Shown here: positions 29,627 to 39,578 of the stretch, piece after piece
Layout of the letters: each line of letters starts with the position of its first letter
How positions within the stretch are numbered: position 1 is the first letter of the stretch
DNA from: Sulfurimonas crateris
Lineage (GTDB): Bacteria; Campylobacterota; Campylobacteria; Campylobacterales; Sulfurimonadaceae
Direction: 5' to 3'
Length of the DNA: 40,984 nt
Assembly: GCA_945870785.1 (NCBI GenBank)
Contig: CAMBTK010000011.1
Location: 1 to 40,984 of the forward strand
Position numbers and translations under genes: made by a program
Notes under the pieces: model-generated
Seen by the model: the letters and a program-made list of their open reading frames with translations, nothing else
Told to the model about the DNA's origin: nothing
Databases searched by the model: none

Positions 29627-30436
29627 TTATAGTCTAATATCTCTTGGATAGTTAAAATCGTGATTTATAGTTCTAGATGTCAATTTAGCTATCAGTGGCA
29701 TCTTTCTTTTAAAATGATTACGAAAAATTCTCTCTATTATCATATCGAGCATCTTTGAATCATATCCCATCTCTAAAATCTTCTCTCTGCTTAATCTATC
29801 TTCAACATATAGTTTAAGCACCTCATCTAGCTCTGCATACGTATAGCCCAAATCAGCCTCATCGCTCTGTCCAGCCCATAAATCTGCAGATGGAGCTTTT
29901 TTTATAATAGTCTCATTTATGCCCAAATAGCGCGCCAACTCATACACTTCACTTTTGTATAGATCACCAATAGGATTTAAAGCACTAGCCAAATCGCCAT
30001 AAATGGTTCCATACCCCAACATTAACTCACTTTTATTGCTTGTTCCTAAAACCAAAGCACTATATTTTGCAGAGAAATCAAAGAGAGTGCTCATTCTAAG
30101 CCGTGCTGAGAGATTGCCTCTTCTTAAATTGTCCATATCTGGATTCATCTCTTCATAAGCCCTTAACATAGGCTCAATCGAACTAGTGATAGAACTAAGA
30201 TTAAAAGCTAAAGAGAGTTCATCCGCATCATCAAGAGAGCTTTGTGACGAGTAGTGTGATGGCATCTTTACGCATAGCAAATTATCCCCAAAAACTTTTG
30301 ATGCAAGTACTGCTACAACAGCCGAATCAATCCCACCACTAAGACCTAAAACAACATTTTTTATCCCAGTTTTGTGGACTTCATCATATAAGAAATATTG
30401 TAGATGCTCTGTTATGAGCTCATACTTTTTCATCAT
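29627..30436 (-). CDS. nadE: NH3-dependent NAD+ synthetase
   Basis: 'VLGLSGGIDSAVVAVLA', 'LVLGTSNKSELMLGYGTIYGD', 'KAPSADLWAGQSDEADLGYTYAELD'. No glutaminase domain. Confidence 0.96.
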   Translation of the reverse strand: MMKKYELITEHLQYFLYDEVHKTGIKNVVLGLSGGIDSAVVAVLASKVFGDNLLCVKMPSHYSSQSSLDDADELSLAFNLSSITSSIEPMLRAYEEMNPDMDNLRRGNLSARLRMSTLFDFSAKYSALVLGTSNKSELMLGYGTIYGDLASALNPIGDLYKSEVYELARYLGINETIIKKAPSADLWAGQSDEADLGYTYAELDEVLKLYVEDRLSREKILEMGYDSKMLDMIIERIFRNHFKRKMPLIAKLTSRTINHDFNYPRDIRL

Positions 30437-30564
30437 TAACCTTTAAGGAACTTTAACAAATAAGATTATATCAAAGTTTGGTAAAGATGTGTAAAATATG
30501 ATATATGAGGCTATATTTATGCTTTTCAGGTTACAATTTTACAAAAAAGCGCAAAGAGCAAAGC

Positions 30565-31158
30565 ATGAATATAAAAGTCAAACCAATGGGTGAGTATCAA
30601 ACTAACTGCTATATAGTATCTATAAACGATATGGATTTTATTATAGATCCTGGTATGGGTGCAACAGAGTGGGTAATGCAAAATGTAACAAACCCCATAG
30701 CTATCTTAAATACTCACGGACATTTTGATCATGTTTGGAGCAATGCAGAGTTGCAAAAAAAGTTAAAAATTCCTCTATATACCCCTAAAGAGGATGTTAT
30801 GCTTCTCTCTGAGAGCTCTTGGATGCCATCTCTGCCTCCATCATATGCAGATGTTGAAGTAGAAGCAAATCAAGAGTTTGATTTTAATGGCGTAAGCGTT
30901 AAATTTCATCATTTTCCAGGGCACACACCTGGATGTTCAACTATTGAAATAGGAGATGCTATGTTTAGCGGAGATTTTATATTTGAGCGTTCTATTGGGC
31001 GTACAGACTTTCCATACTCTTCACCAGCGCAGATGAGAGAGTCACTAAGAGAGTTTAAAAAAATTCCTTACGATAAGACAATCTATCCAGGACATGGCGG
31101 AACTACAACTATAAAACAAGAGCAGTTGTATAGCGATTATTGGATAGCAAATCTATAA
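30565..31158 (+). CDS. MBL-fold hydrolase (glyoxalase II-like)
   Basis: 'NTHGHFDHVWSN', 'FPGHTPGCSTIEIGDAMFSGDFIF'. ORF opens at 30505, but the protein probably begins at ATG 30565 (MNIKVKPMGEYQTNCYIV). Confidence 0.92.
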   Translation: MNIKVKPMGEYQTNCYIVSINDMDFIIDPGMGATEWVMQNVTNPIAILNTHGHFDHVWSNAELQKKLKIPLYTPKEDVMLLSESSWMPSLPPSYADVEVEANQEFDFNGVSVKFHHFPGHTPGCSTIEIGDAMFSGDFIFERSIGRTDFPYSSPAQMRESLREFKKIPYDKTIYPGHGGTTTIKQEQLYSDYWIANL

Positions 31159-31166
31159 GGGATTTG

Positions 31167-31661
31167 TTACTCTTCATCATCATTTTCGCCATTTAGTTTA
31201 AGTTTTAAAACATGTCTCTCTGTAACAACTGTTTTAAATTCACCCTCAAAAACTTTTATCTCTAAAACATTGCCTATAACATGCACATTTCTTTTTCGTC
31301 CCTCTTTATGACGTACTTTTGCAGTAAAATTTACAATATCTCCAAACTTTACAGGAGATAAAAACTGGCACTCACTTGCAACCAAAACAACATTTCTCTC
31401 ATTTACAGCAGCCATTGCTGCAAAATCAGCAGCACTAAAAATAAACCCGCCATGTATCAACCCCATAGAATCAGCAATCATATCATGAGTAGTTACAAGT
31501 TTTAGTTTTACAAATCCTATATCAAGTTTTTCTATCTCTCCACATAAATCCTGATTTGTATTTTCATGTGTTTTTAATAAAACATCATCTTTTTTATACC
31601 CATTTATCTCTAACTCTTCATCCTCTTCTTGTATCTCTTCTTTATCTTTTAATATATTCAT
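31167..31661 (-). CDS. Hotdog-fold PaaI-like thioesterase
   Basis: '[24 protein letters not shown]' hotdog motif. Confidence 0.8.
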   Translation of the reverse strand: MNILKDKEEIQEEDEELEINGYKKDDVLLKTHENTNQDLCGEIEKLDIGFVKLKLVTTHDMIADSMGLIHGGFIFSAADFAAMAAVNERNVVLVASECQFLSPVKFGDIVNFTAKVRHKEGRKRNVHVIGNVLEIKVFEGEFKTVVTERHVLKLKLNGENDDEE

Positions 31662-32557
31662 TTAATTTCCTTTTTCAATCTAACATATACTCTTGCTGGT
31701 GCAGGATACCCTTCTACTGTTTTGGTGTTATCATCTTTATCTAAAAAATTCTCCAAAGATTCACCCTCAATCCATGAAGTTTTTCTCTGCTCATTACTTG
31801 AAGTCAAAGAGGTTTCTAAAACTTCAAAAATAGTAAATCCAGCTCTTAGACACCAATTTTTTAGAGCACTAATCGTAGGTACAAAATAGATATTTGGTAT
31901 CTTTGAATATGATGATGCAGGGGAGAGGCAAATCTCCTCTTCACCCTCGATATAAAAAGTATCAAGAATAACCTCGCCTTCCTTATCTAGCCCTTTATAA
32001 AGGGATTTCAACATTGATACAGGATCGCTTCTGTGATACAAAACACCCAAACAAAAGATAGTGTCAAACTTATCTTCATAAAACTCCAGATGTTCAACGC
32101 CCAAAAGTTCATAAACAATATCACTCTTAACAAAGTGGTTTATAAAATCAAACTGTGTTTTAAATAGTGGCGATGGGTCAAAACCGACAAGCAGTTTTGG
32201 TGCATCTTCTTGCATTCTAAAAAGATAATATCCATTGTTACATCCTATATCGGCAACTCTTTTATCTTTTAAATTAAAATATTTTCTCAAAAGATTATAT
32301 TTTATATTGCTTCTCCATTCAGAGTCTATATATGTGTCAAATATCTGAAATGGACCTTTTCTCCAAGGCATCATAAGCCTTGCAACATCTTCTATACTTT
32401 CTAAAGCTTCACCTCTTATGGTTACCACATCGCCCAATTCAACACTCCACGCGCCATTATTCAAGCGCTTTAGTGCCTCTCGAAGCGGAGCGATATTTTT
32501 CCACTCCATCCACTTTTGTCGTTCTTTTCTCAATTCATCTATGTTCATTTTAATCAC
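31658..32557 (-). CDS. cmoB: tRNA U34 carboxymethyltransferase
   Basis: '[26 protein letters not shown]', '[15 protein letters not shown]', '[16 protein letters not shown]'. Confidence 0.93.
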   Translation of the reverse strand: MIKMNIDELRKERQKWMEWKNIAPLREALKRLNNGAWSVELGDVVTIRGEALESIEDVARLMMPWRKGPFQIFDTYIDSEWRSNIKYNLLRKYFNLKDKRVADIGCNNGYYLFRMQEDAPKLLVGFDPSPLFKTQFDFINHFVKSDIVYELLGVEHLEFYEDKFDTIFCLGVLYHRSDPVSMLKSLYKGLDKEGEVILDTFYIEGEEEICLSPASSYSKIPNIYFVPTISALKNWCLRAGFTIFEVLETSLTSSNEQRKTSWIEGESLENFLDKDDNTKTVEGYPAPARVYVRLKKEIK

Positions 32558-32576
32558 TACAATATGTTAAATTTAC

Positions 32577-32582
32577 TATAAT
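32577..32582 (+). promoter_or_regulatory. Candidate -10 element for the CDF transporter gene
   Basis: TATAAT in the 52-bp divergent cmoB/CDF intergenic region. Confidence 0.45.
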
Positions 32583-32609
32583 TGTACCCTAAAATATATA
32601 GGAGCAAAT

Positions 32610-33503
32610 ATGAGAATAGAAAAGAAAGCCACCTTAATATCAACCTCAGTAGCAATGCTTCTTGTAGTGATGAAAATGAGTATAGGAATACTAAGTGGTT
32701 CAATCGCTGTTTTGGCATCTGCTATTGATTCTTTACTTGACTTAACTGTTTCTATCTTTAACTACTTCGCTCTTCATAATGCCGAAAAAGATCCTGATGA
32801 TGATTTTAACTATGGACGCAGCAAAATAGAGCCTCTTGCAGCAGTTATTGAGGGGACTGTTATCTCATTGTCTGCACTTTTCATACTATATGAGGCACTT
32901 GTTAAACTTGCACATCCAAGAGAAATGGAATTTGTAGGTGTGAGTATTACGGTTATGCTTGTATCTATAATAATTACTTCGTTTCTTGTTGTTTTTTTAA
33001 ATAAAGTTGCTAAAAAAACAGGAAATATGGTTATAAAAGCTGACGCTCTTCACTACAAAACTGATATATTCTCAAATGGCGCTGTTTTATTGGCTCTTGG
33101 GCTTGTATCAGTTACTTCTGAGCATATTATAGACCCGATTCTTGGGATAATGATTGGAATTTATATGATTTACTCAGCACTTCCAATCATAAAAGAAGGA
33201 ATACTTATGCTTCTTGACGCAGCTCTTAGTGAAGAGGAAATAGAGAAGATTAAAGAAATTGTAGATAGTGATAAAACTGTAACAAACTATCATCATTTAA
33301 GAACAAGAGCATCTGGTTCACATATTTTTATATCAATTCATGTTGTCTTTAATGTAAGCATATCTCTATATGATGCACATCTTGTTTCAGATAAATTAGA
33401 AGACAAAATTAAAAAACTTTTTTCTGATAAAAAAGTCCATATACTTATGCATATGGACCCATATGACGATTCAGAGATTAATGATGCAGAAGATATTTAT
33501 TAG
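32610..33503 (+). CDS. Cation diffusion facilitator family transporter
   Basis: 'ASAIDSLLDLTVSIFNYFALHNAEKDPDDDFNYGRSKIEPLAA' and 'ADALHYKTDIFSNGAVLLAL' CDF signatures. Confidence 0.95.
   Translation: MRIEKKATLISTSVAMLLVVMKMSIGILSGSIAVLASAIDSLLDLTVSIFNYFALHNAEKDPDDDFNYGRSKIEPLAAVIEGTVISLSALFILYEALVKLAHPREMEFVGVSITVMLVSIIITSFLVVFLNKVAKKTGNMVIKADALHYKTDIFSNGAVLLALGLVSVTSEHIIDPILGIMIGIYMIYSALPIIKEGILMLLDAALSEEEIEKIKEIVDSDKTVTNYHHLRTRASGSHIFISIHVVFNVSISLYDAHLVSDKLEDKIKKLFSDKKVHILMHMDPYDDSEINDAEDIY
33429..33458 (-). terminator. Candidate intrinsic terminator of rny, antisense within the CDF transporter 3' coding end
   Basis: Minus strand: GTCCATAT-gcataagt-ATATGGAC followed by TTTTTT (33434-33429). 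48 nt beyond the rny stop. Confidence 0.65.
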
Positions 33504-33505
33504 AG

Positions 33506-35074
33506 CTATTTAGCAAATTCTACAGCTCTGCTCTCACGAATAACATTTACTTTTATCTCGCCAGGGTATTGAACTCCCTGCTCTATCTCAGTAGCTATCT
33601 CTTTAGCTAAGAGTATAGACTCATCATCATTTACAAGAGAGGCATTTACTATAACTCTAACCTCTCTGCCAGCATTTATAGCGTAGGCTTGTTTAACACC
33701 ATTATGTTGTGATGCTATCTCCTCTATGGCTGTAACTCTTTTCAAGAAACTCTCTAAAACTTCACGTCTAGCACCAGGTCGCGCTGCTGAGAGAGCATCA
33801 GCTGCACAAACTGCACCACACTCAATAGAATTAATCTCTTCTTGACCATGATGAGCATATATAGCATTTATAACAACGCTATGCTCATTGTAGCGATTAC
33901 AAATTTGTGCACCCAAATCAACGTGGCTGCCTTCATGTTCATGAGTGAGTGCTTTGCCTATATCATGCAGAAGTCCAGCTCTTTTTGCAAGTCTTGCATC
34001 TCCACCCATTTCAGAAGCCATTATTCCAGCTAAATGTGCAACTTCTAAAGTGTGAGCAAGAGCATTTTGTCCATAACTAGCACGATAACGGAGTTTGCCA
34101 ATAAGCTTTATCAACTCTGGATGCATAACACCGATGTCAAGATTAATAATTATCTCTTCACCTTCATGTAGAGTATCAGTTTCAAACTCTTCACAAACTT
34201 TATTATATATCTCTTCTATGCGTGCTGGCTGTATTCGCCCATCTTGTATAAGGAGTTCTAGTGTTTTTGTAGCAATTGCTCTGCGATAAAGGTTAAAACT
34301 ACTTACCAAAATAGCATTTGGAGTATCGTCTATTATTATGTCAACGCCAAGCAGTGTCTCAAGGGTTTTGATATTTCTTCCCTCTTTTCCAATAATTCGG
34401 CCTTTTAATTCATCATCATTAAGATGCACTGAATTTGTAAGGCGTTCTGCGGCAAATTCTCCTGCAAAACGGCTTGTAGCTTGTGCTAAAATATAATTTG
34501 CTCTTTTTTTAGCTTCTGTTTTAGCTTCATTTTCATATCGCCTTACAACATGCGCGATTTCAGCACGTGATTTCTCTTCTACTTTTTCAAGAAGCACTTT
34601 TGTTGCCTCTTCTTTTGTCATACCAGCACAATGCTCAATAGCGTTTAGTGCTTCATCAATCTGATCTTCATATCTTTTTTTTAGTAAACTTAAAGATTTT
34701 TCATTTCTTTTTAAATCAACTTGTCTAGCTTTTAAAGTAGAGACTTCATCTTGTAGTCGTCTCTCTTCATTTTGTTTATAACGTTTAAAAGTTTGCTCTT
34801 TTTTATTAACATCATCTTCTTTTAAATGGAGATCAGCTTTAGCTCTATCTTTTGCACTTTCATACAATTTTGTAGCTTCTTGCTCTATCTCTTGAGATTT
34901 AATGTTTGCTTTATAAAGAAGCATATGTGCTTCATTTTCAATAGCACCAGCTTGAGCTTTTGCTTTTTCAACATATATATCAAAATTAGCATTAGTTATT
35001 TTTTTAGAGATGTAAAACCCAACAAGTCCACTAATAACAGCTGCTGAGCTGCCACTAAGTATCTCGTTTAACAT
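33506..35074 (-). CDS. rny: Ribonuclease Y
   Basis: N-terminal TM and long coiled coil, KH domain 'GRIIGKEGRNIKTLETLLGVDIIIDDTP', HD domain 'RAGLLHDIGKALTHEHEGSHVDLGA'. Confidence 0.97.
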   Translation of the reverse strand: MLNEILSGSSAAVISGLVGFYISKKITNANFDIYVEKAKAQAGAIENEAHMLLYKANIKSQEIEQEATKLYESAKDRAKADLHLKEDDVNKKEQTFKRYKQNEERRLQDEVSTLKARQVDLKRNEKSLSLLKKRYEDQIDEALNAIEHCAGMTKEEATKVLLEKVEEKSRAEIAHVVRRYENEAKTEAKKRANYILAQATSRFAGEFAAERLTNSVHLNDDELKGRIIGKEGRNIKTLETLLGVDIIIDDTPNAILVSSFNLYRRAIATKTLELLIQDGRIQPARIEEIYNKVCEEFETDTLHEGEEIIINLDIGVMHPELIKLIGKLRYRASYGQNALAHTLEVAHLAGIMASEMGGDARLAKRAGLLHDIGKALTHEHEGSHVDLGAQICNRYNEHSVVINAIYAHHGQEEINSIECGAVCAADALSAARPGARREVLESFLKRVTAIEEIASQHNGVKQAYAINAGREVRVIVNASLVNDDESILLAKEIATEIEQGVQYPGEIKVNVIRESRAVEFAK

Positions 35075-35075
35075 T

Positions 35076-35651
35076 TTATTTCCTCATGATTGTAGCAATA
35101 TTTTTATTTTGTACTTTAATGTTTGGTGTAATTATCAAATCACATGCGATGTCATAATCATCACAAATTAACTCTTTTGTAAAGCAAAATTCTGACTGTA
35201 TAAAAATTGTGTATGGTCTCTTTTTTAACTTTTCAAAGAAACGATCATACATTCCTTTTCCAAAACCGACTCTTTGTAAATTTCCATCTACACCAACAAC
35301 TGGCACTATAGCTACGTCTATATTTTTAATGTCTCTTAAACTATTTCCCGCTTCATAAATACCAAATTTTTTCTTCTTCAGCGGTAACCTAAATGGTACC
35401 ATCTTAAAACTTTCGCCTTGCATAAATGGAACAAAGATATTATATTTTCTTCTAATAAGTTTTATTATTTTTGCAGTATCCGCCTCAAATGGGAGCGATG
35501 TATAAAAAAGTATTTTTTTATTTTTAAATTTTTTAAGTTCTTTTATTAACTGATTACTTATTTTTTTATTTTTGTATAAACGATTATGCTTAGAACTGTT
35601 TTTAATCATCTCTAGACAATTTTGTCTAAAAGTTGCTTTTGTAAGAGCCAT
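35076..35651 (-). CDS. 5-formyltetrahydrofolate cyclo-ligase
   Basis: 'ILFYTSLPFEADT', 'IVPVVGVDGNLQRVGFGKGMYDRFF'. Confidence 0.9.
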   Translation of the reverse strand: MALTKATFRQNCLEMIKNSSKHNRLYKNKKISNQLIKELKKFKNKKILFYTSLPFEADTAKIIKLIRRKYNIFVPFMQGESFKMVPFRLPLKKKKFGIYEAGNSLRDIKNIDVAIVPVVGVDGNLQRVGFGKGMYDRFFEKLKKRPYTIFIQSEFCFTKELICDDYDIACDLIITPNIKVQNKNIATIMRK

Positions 35652-35667
35652 CTAAAATCTTTATGGA

Positions 35668-35673
35668 TATAAT
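35668..35673 (+). promoter_or_regulatory. Candidate -10 element for the TlpA-like/ftsY transcription unit
   Basis: TATAAT 43 nt upstream of the ATG at 35716. Confidence 0.45.
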
Positions 35674-35715
35674 TTCGTTAAATTCTACTCAAAAAACAGA
35701 AAACAAGGTAAGCAA

Positions 35716-36273
35716 ATGTTTAAAAAATCGATTCTTATTCTATCTACAATCTCAATTCTTCTTTTTCAAGGCTGCTCTGAAGATAAAACTAAAAAAGACC
35801 CAAATTCAATGATAGCTTCAAGCGAGTATGTTCTCACAGATACTAATAACAAAGAATATATCGTTAAAAAAATAGATAAAGGTTTTATGCTTGTAGGAGC
35901 AGAAGACAAAATAGTGATATTTGATATTTTTGCTACTTGGTGTCCACCATGTCGTGGCGCTGCACAACACCTTAGTTCACTTCAAGAAAAATACAAAGAT
36001 AATTTAATTATTATTGGTATAACAATTGAAGAAAATATTCAAAATGAAAAACTAGTAGAGTTTTCAAAAACATACAATGCAAACTATATTTTAGTAAATT
36101 CAGATCAAAACCGCCGCCTTAGTAACGCTATAGTAAAAGAGTTGGAACTCGGTGAGAGATTCCCTATCCCAACACTTGCAATGTACAAAGACACAAAACT
36201 AATAAACCACTATGTAGGCGCCACTGAAGAGGAATTTATAGATAGCGATATAAGAAATGCTTTAGGCAAATAG
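35716..36273 (+). CDS. TlpA/ResA-like thioredoxin lipoprotein
   Basis: Lipobox 'LLFQGCSED', active site '[15 protein letters not shown]'. Confidence 0.9.
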   Translation: MFKKSILILSTISILLFQGCSEDKTKKDPNSMIASSEYVLTDTNNKEYIVKKIDKGFMLVGAEDKIVIFDIFATWCPPCRGAAQHLSSLQEKYKDNLIIIGITIEENIQNEKLVEFSKTYNANYILVNSDQNRRLSNAIVKELELGERFPIPTLAMYKDTKLINHYVGATEEEFIDSDIRNALGK

Positions 36274-36275
36274 AT

Positions 36276-37154
36276 ATGTTTGGATTTATAAAAAAGTCTC
36301 TAAGTAAAACTGCTGAGGCGATAAAATCAGTAGTTCCAAAGAAAAAATTATCATTTTCAAAAGATGAGATAGAAGAAATTCTACTTGAAGCTGATGTTGA
36401 ATACGCTCTTGTTGAGATAATAATCAATGAACTATATCAAAGTAAAATAACTCGTGAGATTCTACGCCCAAAACTCCTTGCTACTCTTGCTTACACTTCA
36501 TATATAGAGCCTGAGTTCAACGCTCCTTTTGTTGAGCTTATTGTTGGAGTAAATGGTGCAGGAAAAACTACAACTATATCAAAACTTGCTCTTAGATACA
36601 AAAATGAGGGTAAAAAAGTCATGCTTGGAGCAGGAGATACTTTTCGTGCTGCTGCGATAGAGCAACTATCCCTTTGGGCAAAAAAATTAGATATTCCGAT
36701 AGTAGCTTCAAAGCAGGGTCACGATAGTTCTGCAGTAGCTTATGATGCTATCGACTCAGCGAAATCAAAAGGTTATGACCATGTCATAATTGATACAGCA
36801 GGACGACTTCACACTCAAACAAACTTAGCAAATGAACTAAAAAAAATTCATAGAATCTGCGACAAAGCTCATAGTGGGTCACCTCATAGAACAACTCTTA
36901 TAATTGATGGAACACAAGGAAACTCTGCTATAGCCCAAGCAAAAGCGTTTAATGAGATGATAGGTGTTGATGGCATTATCATTACAAAGCTTGATGGAAC
37001 AGCTAAAGGCGGAAGCGTCTTTAGCATAGCTTACGCACTAAATCTTCCTATTTTATATGTTGGAACAGGTGAGCAACCAGAAAATCTTACACCTTTTGAT
37101 AAGTATGAATTTGTCGATGGACTTCTAGACGCTATTTTTGAAGAAGATATTTAA
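36276..37154 (+). CDS. ftsY: Signal recognition particle receptor FtsY
   Basis: '[18 protein letters not shown]', '[12 protein letters not shown]', '[18 protein letters not shown]', '[17 protein letters not shown]'. Confidence 0.97.
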   Translation: MFGFIKKSLSKTAEAIKSVVPKKKLSFSKDEIEEILLEADVEYALVEIIINELYQSKITREILRPKLLATLAYTSYIEPEFNAPFVELIVGVNGAGKTTTISKLALRYKNEGKKVMLGAGDTFRAAAIEQLSLWAKKLDIPIVASKQGHDSSAVAYDAIDSAKSKGYDHVIIDTAGRLHTQTNLANELKKIHRICDKAHSGSPHRTTLIIDGTQGNSAIAQAKAFNEMIGVDGIIITKLDGTAKGGSVFSIAYALNLPILYVGTGEQPENLTPFDKYEFVDGLLDAIFEEDI

Positions 37155-37169
37155 AAATCTCTCTATAAT

Positions 37170-37200
37170 ATAAAAGTATGACAATATGACATACTTTTAT
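37170..37200 (+). terminator. Candidate terminator downstream of ftsY
   Basis: Perfect 11-bp stem ATAAAAGTATG / CATACTTTTAT with 9-nt loop. Confidence 0.65.
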
Positions 37201-37220
37201 CTCTTTGCCTCACAATTTTA

Positions 37221-37226
37221 TATAAT
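37221..37226 (+). promoter_or_regulatory. Candidate -10 element for radA
   Basis: TATAAT 29 nt upstream of the ATG, following the ftsY terminator-like hairpin. Confidence 0.5.
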
Positions 37227-37255
37227 ACCCTCATAACTCTTTAAAGGCTAAAACT

Positions 37256-38602
37256 ATGTCCAAAAAAAAGACTCTTTTTGAGTGTCAACATTGTGGATTG
37301 ACAACTCCTAGATGGATGGGAAAGTGTACAAACTGTGGTGCTTGGGACTCATTTGTAGAACTAAACGAACATCAGCAAGATATTGTAAAACAGACAAAAT
37401 CAACCACTGCCTCATCCTCAAAAGCAATTAGTATAAATGAGATAAAAGAGGAGAAGATTTTTAGGTTTAGCTCCAAAAGTAAAGAATTAGATGGCGTACT
37501 AGGTGGTGGTGTTGTACCTGGTTCACTTACTTTAATTGGAGGCAGTCCAGGAGTTGGAAAGTCGACACTTCTTCTAAAAGTCGGTGGCGATATAGCTTCA
37601 AGCGGACAAAATGTACTTTATGTTACAGGAGAAGAGTCAACTTCACAGATAAAACTTCGTGCCAATCGTCTAAACTCAAACCAAGATACACTTTTTCTAC
37701 TAAGCGAGATAAGACTTGAACAAGTTTTAGTAGAGATTGAACACAGGGATTATAGTTTTATTATCATAGACTCTATTCAAACACTATACTCTGAAAACAT
37801 CTCTTCTGCTCCAGGGTCTGTAACTCAAGTAAGACAAATTACATTTGAGCTAATGAGAATAGCAAAAGATAGAAATATAGCTATTTTTATCATCGGGCAC
37901 ATTACAAAAGAGGGTTCAATTGCTGGACCTAGAGTACTAGAGCATATGGTAGACACAGTTCTATATTTTGAGGGAGACTCTTCGCAAGAACTTCGTATTT
38001 TAAGAGGATTTAAAAATCGTTTTGGTCCAACAAGCGAGATAGGTGTTTTTGAGATGAGAAGCGATGGTTTAGTCTCAGCAACCGATATAGCATCAAGATT
38101 TTTCAATCGCAACTCAGAACAAGCAGGTTCTGCACTAACAGTCATTATGGAGGGTTCTCGCCCTATTATACTTGAAGTTCAAGCGCTAGTTTCAGAGTCT
38201 CACACATCCAATTCAAAGCGACAAGCAACTGGATTTGATACAAACAGATTAAACATGCTCCTAGCACTCCTAGAGAGAAAGTTAGAGATTCCGCTCTCTG
38301 GATATGATGTGTTTATAAATATAACTGGCGGTATAAAAATAACTGAAACCTCTGCAGACCTTGCGATACTTGCAGCCATAATTAGCAGTTTTCGCAATCG
38401 TGCAATATCAAAACAGACTGTATTTATCGGAGAAGTTTCTCTTGTTGGTGATGTAAGAGAAGTTTTTGGAATGGATACTAGACTAAAAGAGGCAAGTATG
38501 CAAAATATAACAAAAGCTTTAGTTTGTAAAAAACCATTGGAGAAAACAAATATAAAAACTTTTATAGTTGATGAAGTAACAAAACTATTGGAATGGTACT
38601 AA
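37256..38602 (+). CDS. radA: DNA repair protein RadA
   Basis: Zinc finger 'CQHCG...CTNCG', Walker A 'GGSPGVGKSTLLLK', 'KNRFG' motif, Lon-like C-terminal domain. Confidence 0.97.
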   Translation: MSKKKTLFECQHCGLTTPRWMGKCTNCGAWDSFVELNEHQQDIVKQTKSTTASSSKAISINEIKEEKIFRFSSKSKELDGVLGGGVVPGSLTLIGGSPGVGKSTLLLKVGGDIASSGQNVLYVTGEESTSQIKLRANRLNSNQDTLFLLSEIRLEQVLVEIEHRDYSFIIIDSIQTLYSENISSAPGSVTQVRQITFELMRIAKDRNIAIFIIGHITKEGSIAGPRVLEHMVDTVLYFEGDSSQELRILRGFKNRFGPTSEIGVFEMRSDGLVSATDIASRFFNRNSEQAGSALTVIMEGSRPIILEVQALVSESHTSNSKRQATGFDTNRLNMLLALLERKLEIPLSGYDVFINITGGIKITETSADLAILAAIISSFRNRAISKQTVFIGEVSLVGDVREVFGMDTRLKEASMQNITKALVCKKPLEKTNIKTFIVDEVTKLLEWY

Positions 38603-38629
38603 TTTTGGCTACATTAAAATCTACTTTAC

Positions 38630-38646
38630 ACTATTAATAGTATAAT
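38630..38646 (+). promoter_or_regulatory. Candidate -10 (TATAAT, 38641-38646) abutting a 12-bp perfect palindrome ACTATTAATAGT (38630-38641)
   Basis: Read directly; 35-50 nt upstream of the ATG at 38681. Confidence 0.45.
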
Positions 38647-38680
38647 TCCCAAATTTAATATCTCTAAAGGAAATCATAGT

Positions 38681-38938
38681 ATGGATGCTCAAGTTAGAAG
38701 TGAAGAAAAATTTTCTAAAATATCAATATCATATGAAGGAAAAGAAGAAGGCGCACTAGTTTGCTCAACAATTGATAAAATAACCTCTAAATATACGATA
38801 AAACCTGAGTCATACACATGTAATGTTTCAAATAATAAAGATGTTGTTGTAATCGAATATCATGATGATATAGATCGTGATGCTGGGAAAATATTTGAAG
38901 AAATTATAAAAACTTTAAATATAAAGATATGTGACTAA
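38681..38938 (+). CDS. Hypothetical protein, 85 aa
   Basis: Full ORF with upstream AAAGGAAA Shine-Dalgarno-like sequence and a -10-like element. No family recognised. Confidence 0.65.
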   Translation: MDAQVRSEEKFSKISISYEGKEEGALVCSTIDKITSKYTIKPESYTCNVSNNKDVVVIEYHDDIDRDAGKIFEEIIKTLNIKICD

Positions 38939-39005
38939 GCTCTCTATGGATTTTTTAATAGTACAAATTTTGATATACTAACAAAACTAAACTCAAGGAA
39001 GAATT

Positions 39006-39578
39006 ATGCCAAATAAAGAGACTACTGAAGACACAGTTACAGAAGAAAAAAAATCAAAAAAATTATTAATTATAATAATTGTTGCTGTTTTAGTCCTAAT
39101 TTTAGTTGCTGTTACTGCGGTTGTTATTCTTTTATCTGGTGATGACACAAAAGAACAGGCAGCTCAGCAAAATATAGAACAACAAGCAGAAAAACCACAG
39201 CAAAAAAGTAGTTCTAATGGCTCAAGCAGATCTAGAGAAGAATCTGATGATATGGGATCTAGAAAACTAAGCCAAATTGGAATACTATACCCTCTTGATG
39301 GTTTTACAGTTAATTTAAAAAGTGATGCTGGTCGTCGCTATCTTAAAGCAACAATATCACTTGAACTAAACGGTAAAGAGTTGAGTATGGAGCTAGACAG
39401 TAAATCTCCAGTTATTAGAGATAGAATTATTAGAATTTTGACTTCCAAAACACTAGAAGAGATATCTTCTAAAAAAGGGAAGCAAAAGGTATCTGAGCAG
39501 ATTATGGATACACTAAATTCTATGATTAGCGATGGAAGTATAGAAGGAATCTACTTTACAGAATTTGTTATTCAGTAG
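39006..39578 (+). CDS. fliL: Flagellar basal body-associated protein FliL
   Basis: N-terminal TM 'LLIIIIVAVLVLILVAVTAVVILL', 'YPLDGFTVNLKSDAGRRYLKATISLEL'. Confidence 0.92.
   Translation: MPNKETTEDTVTEEKKSKKLLIIIIVAVLVLILVAVTAVVILLSGDDTKEQAAQQNIEQQAEKPQQKSSSNGSSRSREESDDMGSRKLSQIGILYPLDGFTVNLKSDAGRRYLKATISLELNGKELSMELDSKSPVIRDRIIRILTSKTLEEISSKKGKQKVSEQIMDTLNSMISDGSIEGIYFTEFVIQ

Noticed and set aside
31148-31166. CAAATC/GATTTG inverted repeat around the MBL hydrolase stop codon
   Set aside because: Only 6 bp with no convincing T-tract; could be chance in AT-rich DNA.
37825-38145. 106-aa minus-strand ORF antisense to radA
   Set aside because: No recognisable domain or initiation context; radA is certain on the plus strand.
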